From Brienomyrus brachyistius (Eukaryota; Chordata; Actinopteri; Osteoglossiformes; Mormyridae): a DNA stretch of 64,000 bases. Positions 33,020 to 44,383 of the stretch are shown here, piece after piece. The stretch is from assembly GCF_023856365.1 (NCBI RefSeq), contig NC_064536.1:40307276-40371275 (forward strand), written 5' to 3'. Each line of letters begins with the position of its first letter. Position 1 is the first letter of the stretch. The translations under genes were made by a program, and so were the position numbers. Under the pieces are notes generated by a model. That model worked only from the letters and a program-made list of their open reading frames with translations, was not told the origin of the DNA and searched no databases.

Positions 33020-35030
33020 AGTTCCTAATTTAATCTAACCGATGAAACTGAAGGCAGAGCTGGAAATCAGTTTAGTCATGACTTCAGAAGTTACGCTGAC
33101 AAGGGATTCTGTACAATCAGAGATGAAGCTGCTGGATGGGATGGTCATCGCCTGCTTTTTCTGACTGATGTAGGTCTGGATGTAAAGTTACAAACTGCTT
33201 AATGTCTATCAATCTGTTTTATAATGTTCACACAAAAAAGTGCTTTTAATGTGTCTGCACCTTGTATCTCCCACAATGTGCTTCTGCATTTGATATCTTC
33301 TTGACTTGGGGATAAAGAGATTTAACTGGATGGATTTTACTTTTGTGAAGCACTACAGTCCAAAGCTGAACTGATTGTTCAAAGCTTTTTGGTTTTTAAG
33401 CAAAACTACTTCATTTAATTTATCTGAAACCCACTTTGCGCCTTTCTAGACTCAACAAAGCATCATTGCCAACAAAATAAGTGAGTTACAGTTAAATCAG
33501 GTAAAGAAGTTTCATTTGGAATTTACTGATCCAGGTTTTCAGCACCACGGACAGCAACTAGACTTACTGTCATTTAATGGGAGTGAAAGCAGAAACCAAT
33601 AGGTCACACAGGGATATTTTCATTTGATGGTGTCTTTCTTTTTACTTTTGATATGCCGTCTTCCTCCTTAGCTGATATGTGAGGCTGCTGTCAGCTGAGA
33701 CAAGCTGGTGTGATTTTACGCAGAGTGATAAGTGGGCGGTCCTGTTTTCGTGTGTTACATTTTCATTTAATGTTGGCCAATATGTATGTGGTACTGTTTC
33801 CTCCTTAACTGATATGCACAGGCTGTCGTTAGCAGAGACAAGCTGGTGTATTTGTACCGCAGATTGAAAAGTGGGCGTTCCCGATTACATCACTCTTTTA
33901 AAGAGTCCCTGATTGGTGGGCTCTGACGAGGAGGGGTGAACTAAAAACTGCAAACCATTTATCCATCCATCCATTTTCCAAACCGCTTATCCTACTGGGT
34001 CGCGGGGGGTCCGGAGCCTATCCCGGAAGCAATGGGCACGGGAACAACCCTGGATGGGGGGCCAGCCCATCGCAGCCAAACCATTTAAGTTTGTGAAATT
34101 CGTTTTTAATAATTACCAATTTCAGAAAAATATGAAATGTTTTGTAAAGTATCAATTTATTAATCATGTATTTAAACAAATAATGACCAGTATAAAAGAC
34201 ACATACAAAACTGTACAAAAGTCTTGGGCTGTCAAAGAAAATGATGTTCAAATGATCTTCATCTTGGTCTAGAATTATAATATTTTGTCTGTCAAAGTGT
34301 GGCAGCCCAGTCATTTCAAAATCTCTTCTAAAGTTAGTAAAACATTTGCACCAACCATCCAATAGACCCATATATTTTTATAACACAACTCCTATGGCTA
34401 ATCAATGCATCATTAACATTTGTTTAATTAAATGAATTAATTAAGTGAGCTGATGGCGGAATTTAACAAATACATGGAATGGCTGGGGTGCCCCTGAGGA
34501 GAGGTTTAGGATCCAAAGTGTGGTTCATCTAGCGATCCAACAAGGCATCAGTAACTTTATGGAGAAAAGAAGAAATTCTTGTTAATTTTTATTGTGTCAC
34601 TTTTAATTTGGATATATTTTTATGATAATTGTGTTTTTGTTCTGAGCAAATATACACAACCCAATTAAATAGCATTAAACGTTTTCTTTGATGGCCCAAG
34701 ACTTTTGCATAGTACCATATTTTTTCAGAATCAAGAGACAATTTAATAAAAACCAGTCTTACCTTCACAAGATAACGATTATTAAACATTAACCAGCAGG
34801 TGGCAGCAAAGCACTTGTGAATAAGTGGCCAATACGTGGTTGTACAGGTTGCCAGCAGATAATCAACCCCTCTGTGTTTAACTGACTCTCATGCTATGAC
34901 TGTACAGACTGAGCAGGGCCGAGTGAGAGAGGCCTCACTGCAGTTAGCATAACCGTTTATTTTACAGCTCGTCTGACTCATTCTGCTCCACGAAGGTCAT
35001 CTCCTCTGCCAGCTTCCTCTGATCCAGGGA
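33020..35030. repeat. Direct segmental duplicate of 1.6-3.6 kb
   Basis: Same block order as 1,600-3,640 but without the MITE at 2,188 and the repeat at 2,800. It carries an internal tandem pair itself: GAGACAAGCTGGTGT at 33,697 and 33,836. Confidence 0.7.
33958..34078 (-). mobile_element. Truncated SINE (same family as 13.3 kb)
   Basis: Minus-strand copy of the SINE tail: CCATCCATTTTCCAAACCGC and GGGTCGCGGGGGGTCCGGAG. The tRNA-like head is missing. Confidence 0.75.
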
Positions 35031-35163
35031 GACCCTCTGCTTCTCTCTGATTGGTTCCCGCTTTCTACAGGAGGTCCAGTGCAGCTGAATGGTGATGATG
35101 GTGCAAATCAGGTAAAACACACCAGTCCCAGCTTTCAATACAGCATCCAGAACCTGCTCCCAC
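34962..35163 (-). CDS. CD300-like receptor transmembrane and cytoplasmic tail exon
   Basis: Starts after CTCACAG| at 35,163 and is open to TAA at 34,962. It encodes WEQVLDAVLKAGTGVFYLIC and on to IITIQLHW, a membrane segment of about 22 residues carrying one lysine near its outer end, then a basic stop-transfer (RKRE) and a 35-residue acidic tail ending NESDEL. No ITIM (I/V-x-Y-x-x-L) is present. In CD300, NILT and related families a basic residue in the membrane marks activating forms that pair with ITAM adaptors such as DAP12; that is an inference here. The V exons upstream (36.4 and 37.0 kb) are broken, so the gene as a whole is probably dead. Confidence 0.65.
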
Positions 35164-35429
35164 CTGTGAGACATATAATACACCAGTGTGTCTGTCAGTC
35201 ACACATATCACATTTAAACCTGAAGAACAAAACAGTGAATCTATTCTGACTGAAGTAAGTAAGACTAAGAAAAGGTCACTCTTGAAACTGAAATATAAAT
35301 TATGAAAGATATTCTACAGAGAAAATGATTAGATGGAGAACAATGAATTAGTGTTCACATCCCAGGGCACTGATAGTGAACAGGTGAGATAAATGATTTT
35401 ATTAACATATTTTAATGTATCTATTGTAT

Positions 35430-35760
35430 CAGGGTGGCATGGTGGTGCAGTGGTTTGCACTGTCGCCTCACTCCTCTCGCACGTGTACTCAAGTCTTCGC
35501 TGGAGTTCCGTGTGTATGGAGTTTGCATGCTCCCCCTGTGTCATTGTGGGGTTTCCTCCAGGGACTCTGATTTCCCCCCATAGTCCAAAAACATGCTGAG
35601 GCTAATTGGAGTTGTCAAATTGCCGGTAGGTGTGCTTGTGCGAGGGAATGGAGTGTGAGCGTGTCCTGCAATGGGTTGGCACCCTGTCATGGGACGTTCC
35701 CTGCATTGCGCCCATAGGGACCCTGAGTTAGACAAGCAGTTTCAGACAATGGATGGATGC
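35430..35760 (+). mobile_element. SINE, diverged copy
   Basis: Head GGTGGCATGGTGGTGCAGTG, body TAGTCCAAAAACATGCTGAG, tail ATGGATGGATG. Same family as 13.3 kb. Confidence 0.8.
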
Positions 35761-36014
35761 AGCACTGGAACAGATATTACAGAGTACAACTGTAACACTG
35801 GCCTACGCTGCAATGAAAAACCACCTACAGACATGTTAGTCAGTCTGCACACCATTAGTAACAATTCATCCTCACAAAGATGAAAAAATGCCTGAATTAT
35901 GTTGCAAGCTACATGGATTTGTCTGGATTTGTATACATAACAAGTGACTGGCTGTACGTCTGTGGAAAATGCTGTGATTTTTGTCATATTACAGACTGAT
36001 CATAAACTAGAAGA

Positions 36015-36195
36015 CACACATTCAATATTAAAGACACCAATTAGCCTGACTGTGCGTTTTTGGATTGTTGGAGGAAACCCACACAGCATGTGGAGAACAT
36101 GCAAACTCCACACAGACAGAGCAGAAGCCAGATTCAAACCCCTAAACATGGAGGCGTGAAGCAACAGCGCCGCCTACTGGACCACCGTGCCACTA
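36015..36195 (-). mobile_element. SINE fragment, opposite orientation
   Basis: Contains GAGAACATGCAAACTCCACA and the reverse of the tRNA-like head (CACCGTGCCAC). Degraded. Confidence 0.65.
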
Positions 36196-36365
36196 GCATT
36201 GAAACAATAATCCCAATAAATAACTGTTTCACAACAGCTGATAAATAGGGGATTATCCCCACAAAGAAGCACAAACCCCTTCGTGAGTGAAACTGCTGGG
36301 TTGATTAGTATGTATCTATTTATATTCAAGCATAAATAATTCACAGGCAGATTTAAATCAATTAC

Positions 36366-36644
36366 TTATGTTTAACAGTAATATGAACTGGAATCTGCAG
36401 GATTCCAGCAGCACACCAATACCAGCCAGTGTCCTTCCTCTCCAGCCCACTCATTGTCACAATGAAGGTTTTATTTTCTGTGTCATCCCTGATCAGGACA
36501 GGCCTCCCATGCAAACTCACTGATCTCTCTGATGCACAGGAGCCCCCAATCAAACACCACATCCTTTGTCTTTTGTTCTTTCCATAGTAACACTGACACT
36601 GTCTCCATCTACACCCGTCACCTCCTGTTTGTCCACTGACAGCC
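36366..36644 (-). pseudogene. Second CD300-like V exon, frameshifted (right arm)
   Basis: Between CTCCAG| (36,645) and a donor AA|GTAATT (36,365). The N-terminal part (LSVDKQEVTGVDGDSVSV) reads in the phase expected from the splice site. The rest (CYYGKNKRQRMWC ... SGLERKDTGWYWCAAG) reads in another frame, so a small deletion at the GTCAGTGT repeat broke the exon. The disulphide cysteines, the extra CD300-type cysteine pair and the D-x-G-x-Y-x-C motif are all present. The left arm shares the lesion. Confidence 0.75.
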
Positions 36645-38290
36645 CTGGAGGACTTCAACACACAGGTAAAACACTCAAAGATTTGCACAGCAATGAAATG
36701 TTTATGAATATCAGCCCATTACAACATACATACTGTATGTAAATGTTTGGCCAATAAACTGACATTTTTTAACATATTGCTTATCATATTTAACCTCATG
36801 AAGTCGCCCGATTTAGCTGACACTGTTACTTCTTCCAAGTCTCGTTTATCATATTGAATTAAATTAAAATGCAGATTTTTAAAATATTAAAACATTTTTT
36901 CCATCAGTGTTTGTGTTATGGTCCTTCTTTTTTGACTCAGTGACATGTTACATACTGTGCATCTCATTGGCTACAGTCTGCAGTACAGACATCTTACCAT
37001 CAGTGACTGACAGATTAACCTGATCAGAGAGGCTCCACTGATCTTCACACCACACCAGTACCGATCGGAGTCCTCAGCTGTCAGATTGTTGATGGTCACA
37101 GTGAAGACTCGCTGGTCAGGATCATCTCTGACTCACACTTTACCCTCCAGTGGAGAGTCAGTGTGTACTATGGGAGTACATGACCTCACATTATACCCTC
37201 TGCACCAGTATTTCACATGAGTTTTATATCTGTCACCATAGGAACATGGGATTGTTACAGATCATCCTCTCTGTACACAGGCCCATTTCACTGTAGACAC
37301 ACTGTCAGCACCTGTGGGGAAAATAATTAACTGAATAAGGATTTTCCACCTCATGACATCTCTAAGTAATTATGCTTGGTTTGTGTAATACTTAGATTAG
37401 GTCATATGTAATTAACAGAACAGTGATGATGTATAAAAGTCAAAGACCACCATTTTACTATAAGAACAAGGAAAACAAAACTAGTGTCTGATCTTGGGAA
37501 GGGCTTCAGCAGGATGTGGGATCGGGAATCTGAGCCTGGCAGTGTGTTCTAGGGTCTGAGAGGAAAACCAGGACCTTAAATCCCTAGATGAGGTGAATGA
37601 ATGGGCTTGTCACTGTGTGGGATGGCCACACCCCTTCAGTACTATGGCCTTACTTGTAAACATATCCAGTCCTGTGATACAGGCCCTCTCCTATTCCCTC
37701 TATACATGCTTCCTTTGGGCTCTATTTGTGAACGTTATTATGTAAAATATCATTGCTATGCTGGTGATATGCAGCTCTATCTGCCATTAAAACCTGGTGA
37801 CTGCTGCTCTCTGGTGGCCCTTTCTAACTGTCTGGAGGATATTAAGAACAGGACAGCAATGACTTTCGTCCAGATTAATGAAAACAAGATAGAGGTAATG
37901 AGTTTTGGGCACTGTTCATGATCTCAGAGAACAATTAGGGCCTCATTCAGAAAACTTCCAGTCACATACTAAAAATCTTGGTGTCATCTTTGATTCATCA
38001 CTGTGTTTGATAAACAAATAAATGCTGTTGTGAAGGGGTGTTTCTGTCAGCTGAGTTCAATAGCCTGGCTTAATCCACACCTTTCAGCCAATGACCTGGA
38101 GAGTTACTCCTGCTTTTATCCTGATTGGGTTACTGCCGTTCTCTGTACCCAGGTTTACCAGAAGCATCTTTATTCTGACTACACCTTGTTCAAAACGGTG
38201 CTACCAGGCTCTCAACAAAAAATAGACACCAAATTTCCCCTGTGTTGGCTGCATTGCATTGGCTACCTGTTAAGTTTTGAGAATTTCTGA
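36536..38290 (+). repeat. Inverted duplication, right arm, middle segment
   Basis: Reverse complement of 10,860-12,669, including both V pseudoexons and the L2 fragment. Identity is high enough that most differences are single bases. Confidence 0.85.
36998..37311 (-). pseudogene. First CD300-like V exon, inactivated (right arm)
   Basis: Splice signals CCCCACAG| and ATG|GTAAG are intact. The domain reads VKWACVQRG, stop, SVTIPCSYGDRYKTHVKYWC, then further on TVTINNLTAEDSDRYWCGV. Two in-frame TGA codons (before SVTI and after GKV) and a 2-nt insertion before the last strand inactivate it. It is less damaged than the left copy, so the left one has decayed further since duplication. Confidence 0.78.
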
Positions 38291-38395
38291 GAATACAGTT
38301 TAAAGATTTCTTATTTCTTTCTAAGGCGATACATGGCATAGGTCCCCAGTCCGTCTCGAAGCTAATTCAGCCTTACACCGCTTCTTATTAGATGC
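37601..38395 (+). pseudogene. L2/Maui-like LINE reverse transcriptase fragment
   Basis: Mirror copy of 10,786-11,600. 37,601-37,921 carries GPLLFPLYMLPLGSI and YAGDMQLYLPLKPGD. 38,003-38,290 carries the KGCFCQLSSIA block and continues beyond the left copy. Confidence 0.8.
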
Positions 38396-38660
38396 ATCTC
38401 TGTACTGACCCTGCACACACAGGAACACATTTTATTTATCTATTTAATCTGACTATTCTGCTTTGCACATCATGTATTTAACATTTATAGTGATTTTATA
38501 TTTATTACTAGATTATTGTATAACTTTTGCGCTGTTTTTTGAACTTGGTTGTTGCTTAGTCTTGTTTTTCCATGGAGCACCATTATACCAAAAATAATTC
38601 CTTGTAGGGTCAACCTACTTGGCAATAAACCACAGTCTGATTCTGATTATTTTTTGTGTA
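38396..38660 (+). mobile_element. LINE 3' end nested in the L2 fragment
   Basis: AT-rich 3' UTR-like block ending in GCAATAAACCACAGTCTGATTCTG, a typical short-tandem LINE tail, inserted within L2 sequence. Beyond it (38,700-38,790) lies another LINE tail with AATGTGCTATAGAAATAAA. Confidence 0.55.
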
Positions 38661-39204
38661 ACATTGTGTAACATTGGCCAATGTCTCTACTTTTACTATA
38701 TATTTATATTATTTTGACCTACAGCACTTTGGCACAACATAGATTGTTTTTAAATGTGCTATAGAAATAAAAATAATTCAACTTGATATAGAAACGTATT
38801 TCAAGTCATCCATCTTGCCGAGATGGGGGTTGCGCTGTGACCCCTGGTGGACAAATTATGCAGCAACAGCACTCATATCATGGTTGAAAGTTCTGTCTTC
38901 AGTCTCTCTGTTTCTTTTTAGTTATCATTAATTGGCCATTATAAACCAAATGCTGATAGCGATTTATCACAGACTCCTGCATTAATGAATTAAAATATTC
39001 ATGATGAATAAAGAAGATGAATTGGCGCTAATGTGTATTTTTACTGTGTTATTGATAAGATAAATATTACAGTACACGGATCGCTCTGGTGTCTCAGAAA
39101 TTGTCTCCATTTTTTCATACCAATTTATCATTAGTACAGTAGTGCGTGCAGTTCACAAATGCTTTGGCCTACAAACAATTTGGTTTGCAAAAACAAAATT
39201 TGGT

Positions 39205-40030
39205 CAATGAACAAACTCGACCAGATTCCTTTTTTTATACTAGTGTAACACCGGCGGGGCACATATCCCAGCATGCCCCGCGTACAATTGTAAATAGAAG
39301 GACCACGACAGGCACCCAACAAGCACCGAACCCAAATATACAGATGGGAAACACAATGTTGTCAGAAGCTGAACTGCGAAATGCAGATGCAGTGAGAGAT
39401 TACACACACTAAATACACGTTAGGATCGGACAGGGTATACACACAAGACATGGGCAAAGTGTAAAGTGAGGTAGACCTTCAACAGCACGTCAGTCCATTT
39501 CAGGGCAATGGAAGCTGGAGAAATGCCATGTGAACAGCAGAAATGTGGTCATACAGGATGTGAGGGTGAGACTGTGTGCTGTATACAGAGGGTCTGACCT
39601 CACGACTTTGTTTCAGTCTTTAGTATTGTGATGACATTGTGATAGCCCAGTGATAACTATACTGGATGGGTGGTACCCCTTTAAAGAGCATGGGGAGATG
39701 GGATACCATTGTGGTATGCAAACAGGTCCTCAGGGTTGTCACACATGTTTTTCTGAGGTGTACACTGCTGGTTGCTTGAGCCCCTGGATGAGACACTGGT
39801 CAGTACCCTGCAGAATCGCTGTGGGCAGTGTGAGGACTTCTGCCCTCTCAGTTAAACAATAGGTGCAGGGACTGAGTCAAATGAGTCTCTCTGCATCCTG
39901 CTTAATGATATCAAGGGGTTGTGTAGGTGTGTCTGTGCTCACATGGCTCTATCAGTACAGAGTGAACTGGCCAGGGATCAGTTTATCTAGACACTTAACC
40001 CCAGATAGCTCACATTCAGACACAGTCAAC
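39205..40030 (+). repeat. Inverted duplication, right arm, outer segment
   Basis: Reverse complement of 7,306-8,143. The outer boundary is where CAGACACAGTCAACCCCTCT departs from the left sequence near 40,025. Confidence 0.85.
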
Positions 40031-41004
40031 CCCTCTGCGTCCCTAGACGAGGCCCTGGAACTGGCTTTGGAGAGAGAAATTGTGGGCAGCGAGGTGGCAG
40101 GGAACGAGGCGGGAGAAATCAACCAAGCTGTGAGGAAACGCCAAAGGGCTTGGAGGACCCAGGCCCTCAGGTTTACTTCCTGGATGCAGACTGCCTGTAG
40201 GCTGACAGGCAGCAGCACCTCCCCACCCCTCAATCCTCAGACAGTGTCCCAAGTTCACCGCCACCCAGGGTTCCGCCAAGGGCACGCATAGCCGGGAAGA
40301 TGTGGGCCAACAAGGTTAATTTCCGGAACTTCCTTGGTGACACCGGGGAGGTGGCCCTGCTGCCACCTGCTGCAGAGGTGGTGACTACGGATTGGACTCT
40401 AAAAAACTATTAAACTCTATTAAACTCCCTTTAAGAGGGACGGGGTTGTTCCCTTTTGACATGGGGGGTTTAGTTGTGAATAGTAACTATGTGGATGGCT
40501 GACATGCTCGATCCCTCCATCCTGGGCCTGAATTTCCCCCGGAGCACGGCATGTGTGCTGGACTTTGGGCACAACATGCTGAGATTCCCTGCGGTCCATG
40601 TGTACAGTGGGGCCGCTGGCCCCGCAGCCTCTGCAGCTGACTGCCCACCCCTTACTGCCACTGGGCCTGTACCTCCACATCAGCTAGAGATCCCTTCCTC
40701 TGCTACAGTCACATGGGCCCCTGAGCCCACATGTGTCCCCTCCAGTGTAGCGCTGCAGCCTCACTCACTTCACTGGAGTCTAACGGGGTTTACTGGAGTG
40801 ACTTACCTGAAGCTGCCATTGGAGGAGCCCATGATGACCACACGGTTGCCCTTGTGCCACTGCAATCCCACTGCCCTGGTCCTCTACCTCACACCATTGA
40901 TCCCCTGCCCCATCCATACGGTTGTGTGCCTCTTCAGGTTTGCAGCCTCCTCCTGCACTGAGCCTCTTGCCACCAGCACAGAACCAGTCAAGGCTGACCA
41001 GTGA
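39650..41004 (+). pseudogene. Retroelement gag/protease-like remnant
   Basis: Broken + strand frames contain a CCHC-like remnant (NRCGQCEDFCPLS), a helical stretch SLDEALELALEREIV and, after 40,489, MLDPSILGLNFPRSTACVLD with DFGHNMLRFP. The last resembles the region that follows the protease active site in Ty3/gypsy-type polyproteins. Stops separate the blocks. The left arm keeps only the first part. Family assignment is tentative. Confidence 0.4.
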
Positions 41005-41745
41005 AGCTCAGTGGTGGGTGCTGAGCGGCCATTTCAGAAGTTTAATTATTTAATTTACAGTAATACACACGTTTCCAACCATTAAGAACATTATCCAGAC
41101 TTAAAGTCACTTGAATAAAAATATTTAACAACTTGTTAGCATTTCAATATAGTGTCTGGTTGGACTGTGTACTTTGTTTACATGGATAGCATAACACTCA
41201 CAGCACAAAGTATGCTGTCCTCAGCATTCGTATCTCCGCAACATTCCAAAGATCCATCATAGGCCTTTAGTCTAAAAACAAGCTAAAATGGTCACTGAGA
41301 ACCTTTGCGTCCATTGATTTCCATCAGCTGTGTGTGGAAAGTTCGAAAGAATTTCTGAGGCTACTGAACAGAGCCAGGGTTGCCAGCTCTCACCCATCTG
41401 GTGTGACACTCACACCTTCAGGCTCTCACGCTCACGCAAGAAATCTATATTATTTCATTATAAACCTAAAATTCGCTATATCAAAATCACTGGGGTACTT
41501 TGAAAACCCTACAAACTATTTACAAGGTAATAAAACTGTTATGTACATGTAAATCTGTGTGCATACTTTCTTTCAAACTGAAAATCTTATGCCAGCCAGC
41601 TAATCAAATTTGACAACCCTGCTACAGGCCTCTCTGTTCAGTTTTCGCTGAATGCTAAGGCTTCCCAGGCAAGCTACTGACCCTCCAAATTTCACAGACC
41701 TCTCGGCCACCCAGTAATCTGTAACTTTAGTGCTGAAAGCTTGAC
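41005..41745. other. No gene recognised
   Basis: Contains a block (41,334-41,540: GGCTCTCACGCTCACG, GTGTGACACTCACACC) weakly similar to 61,020-61,200 in reverse, so probably repetitive. No domain. Confidence 0.4.
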
Positions 41746-42283
41746 AGTGAGTGTATCATGTGAGGCAGCTGTGGAAATACAGACTCTCCTCTGTGCCACA
41801 AAAAACCTTCTACAGCGGCAATGTGGGATCTGTGCTCTCCGGGAGCATAACTGCTCGGTACGGCAGCTCCAGCTCTGAGGGCCGCCGAGTCCCGCTGAGG
41901 GTGATACGATGCGCCCAGAGAATCACCAGGACAGAACTGCCGCCCTGCATAAGTCCCTGGGGCCTTATGGCCGGGACAGAGAGGCCGAGGAGAAGCTTCT
42001 ACCCCCAGGCCAGTAGGATCATTAACATCATAGATTAAAAGCTAAAATATGCTATAACTACAATCTGTATTATAAACATTTCTACATATTTTTTATACAT
42101 TTTCATCTTTACTTTTTATATACCTTTTATTGTTATATTTTCTTATTATCTTTCTGTAGTTTCAGTACTTCTTTTGTTAATTCACGTTGTTTTTTATTTT
42201 GATGTCCTTTTACTAGTGTGTTTTTTACACCGACTGGAGTAACGACAATTTCATTTCGCTAATAAAAATCTTAAATTTATTGT
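41746..42283 (+). pseudogene. LINE 3' end (ORF2 tail and 3' UTR)
   Basis: A 95-residue frame (41,751-42,038) with SVLSGSITARYG, VIRCAQRITRTELPP and RSFYPQASRIIN matches the ORF2 C-terminus pattern of fish LINEs. It is followed by an AT-rich 3' UTR ending ACGACAATTTCATTTCGCTA near 42,262. 5'-truncated. Confidence 0.65.
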
Positions 42284-42288
42284 GTTAC

Positions 42289-42574
42289 TGTCACGATCGC
42301 TCGCGGAGGTAACAGCAGAGCGGCGATCGTGCGGGTAAGGAGCAGGCAAGCAAGCGGGATACGGGGAAAACGGGGGTTTATTTGGAGGACAACGAGGTGC
42401 AGGGAACATCAGACGCTGACTTACATCAAGAACATCAATGACGGACAAAGGACTCGGGTAAGACACGGACTGAAATACACAGGACTGAGCAAATGAACTA
42501 GATACAGCTGGGTACAATCGGGAGAAAACACGTGGGTAATCAGGGGGCGTGGCACACAGGAGGAGCCGACGAGC
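42289..42574 (-). repeat. 3' LTR of the 2.4-kb element
   Basis: Matches 44,384-44,670 closely. Its inner end lacks the terminal dozen bases of the other LTR and is replaced by unrelated bases near 42,575. The outer end differs by a small GC-rich indel block (42,300-42,340). Confidence 0.8.
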
Positions 42575-43449
42575 GGACCTGGAGCAAAAAAAAACAGAAC
42601 CATCAACGAGAGACTGGAAACAGGACCGAGGCACAAAACAGGGCAAGCGTGAGACGTGAGACAGGAGCCGACACAGGACAGGGAAGGCAGAAAGACAAAC
42701 CAGGAAAGGGGACACAGCGGGAACAGGAGGAACAAAAGGACCAGGAGTGAACGAAGGGAACAGAGAAGGACAAGGAGCAGAGACAGGAGGAACAAAGCGA
42801 GGGGGAGCAGAGACAGGCGGGACCAAGAAAGGGGAAGCAAACGAAGGAGGGACCAGGGCAGGAGAGAAGGCGGGGGAACAAAGGGGAGCCCGTGGGAGCC
42901 CCAGTGGGCGACGGGCGGCAGCCGGAGGGGCTGCAGACGGCCGGGAGGCCGGAGCCGGAGGGGACCGAGAAGGGGCAGAGGAGACAGGGCGAGGGACCCG
43001 CGGAGGGGCCAGGGAGGGAGCAGGAGGGAGCACCGGGGAAGGGGACGAGGGAGCTGGAAGGGGCCAGGGCGAAGGCAAGGTGAGGGGGGGAGCCGCTGCA
43101 GGCGGCGACGTCCTCCGACGGGCCGAAGGTGGGGGCCCCGCAGGCGACCGAGGAGCCGCCGTCGGGGAGCCCCCAGGCGACCGACCAGGCACCGGAGGGG
43201 GGAGCGAGGCAGGGCGACGAGGCACCGGAGAGGGACCCGCAGGCGACAGCCGACCCGGAGGGCCAGGACCCACGGGCGCCAACCGAGCCAGAGCGCAGGC
43301 GAGGGAGGGCGAGCCAGGGGGCAGGGCGGGCGGGACCCCAGTCCTACGTCTGTGTCCCCTCCCCTTGCGGGACACAGACATAACGACCCTCGATCGGGGT
43401 CGAGGTCGCTGGGGCGAGGGTAACGTCACAGGGGGAGAAGGGACAGGAG

Positions 43450-43612
43450 CTGGAGCTGCTGCAGGCGGAGGGGGCGCCTCTGGAGCTGCGGCAGGCGGAG
43501 GGGGCGCCTCTGGAGCTGCGGCAGGCGGAGGGGGCGCCTCTGGAGCTGCGGCAGGCGGAGGGGGCGCCTCTGGAGCTGCGGCAGGCGGAGGGGGCGCCTC
43601 TGGAGCTGCGGC
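43450..43612. repeat. 30-bp minisatellite inside the LTR element
   Basis: Five near-identical 30-bp units with core GGCGGAGGGGGCGCCTCTGG. On the minus strand they would encode a 10-residue AAPEAPPPPA repeat. Perfect copies suggest recent expansion. Confidence 0.9.
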
Positions 43613-43655
43613 AGGGCAGTCAGGGACAGGAGCGCGGTCAGGGACTGGAGCGCGG

Positions 43656-44381
43656 TCAGGGACTGGAGGCTGTGGGGGCGCCTGCCCGGAAGCTGCAGGC
43701 TGCTGCAGTGGGGGCGCCTGCCCTGGAGCTGCAGCAGGCGAAGGGGGCTGCGCAGGCAGCGGCGGCCGCACGGGAGCGGGGCCCGCAGGCAGAGTGTGCT
43801 GGCGGCTGCGCGAGATGCGCAGGCGACCAGAGCGGAGGGAGCCCCTCTGACCTGGCGATTGCAGCGAGCAGCGGAGGTAGCTGCTCAGTGGCCAGGCGTG
43901 TTCTCCGGAAAGGGGAAGCTGCCCTGGGAGACAGCTTCGCAGCGCTGGGGACTTCCGGGGTGATCGGGATACTCTCCCGATACTCCCCAGGAAGAGGAGC
44001 GAGGGCGATGGAGCACGCCCCTAGGACGATCGACGGGGCGATCGCTGGTCTCCTCTTCCTCCTCCGGCGACCGGTGGTAGCGGGAGGCGGCGCTAAGCCC
44101 GCAAAGACGGACGGCGCGAGGACAGTCCCTGGTTCGCTGGGAGCGACATATCGCTCTTTCCGGAGCTCGGCTATCCTCCTGAAGTTGTCGCGCACCTCCT
44201 TGGTTAGGTGCGCGTCTTCCTCCAGGGATAACCCCTCTAAGATATCCCAGTTCCGGCTGACAAGGTTCCAAGCCGGGGAATCCTCCCGGATGCCAGGCCG
44301 GGAAATCCAGAAGAACACCTGCTCGCCGTAACTGCAGTACTCCTCCTCTGTCACGGCAGGTGCTTTGTTTGGGTCCGTCAT
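43656..44381 (-). CDS. Gag-like protein of the 2.4-kb LTR element
   Basis: Minus-strand frame of 241 residues starting at the ATG two bases inside the 5' LTR. The first 80 residues (MTDPNKAPAVTEEEYCSYGE, then VFFWISRPG, NWDILEGLSLEEDAHL) look like a real folded, acidic domain. The rest becomes Pro/Ala/Arg-rich and ends in decapeptide-like repeats. I do not recognise the domain; its position immediately after the LTR makes a Gag role likely. A second long frame (43,771-42,251, another phase) is composition-driven. Confidence 0.5.
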   Translation of the reverse strand: MTDPNKAPAVTEEEYCSYGEQVFFWISRPGIREDSPAWNLVSRNWDILEGLSLEEDAHLTKEVRDNFRRIAELRKERYVAPSEPGTVLAPSVFAGLAPPPATTGRRRRKRRPAIAPSIVLGACSIALAPLPGEYRESIPITPEVPSAAKLSPRAASPFRRTRLATEQLPPLLAAIARSEGLPPLWSPAHLAQPPAHSACGPRSRAAAAACAAPFACCSSRAGAPTAAACSFRAGAPTASSP

Positions 44382-44383
44382 TC

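Noticed and set aside
42251..43771. 506-residue minus-strand frame and 367-residue plus-strand frame in the same GC-rich block
   Set aside because: Composition-driven: GC-rich DNA with a 30-bp repeat keeps several frames open on both strands. The codons give Pro/Ala/Arg or Gly/Glu/Arg strings without a domain, and the frame runs through the LTR.
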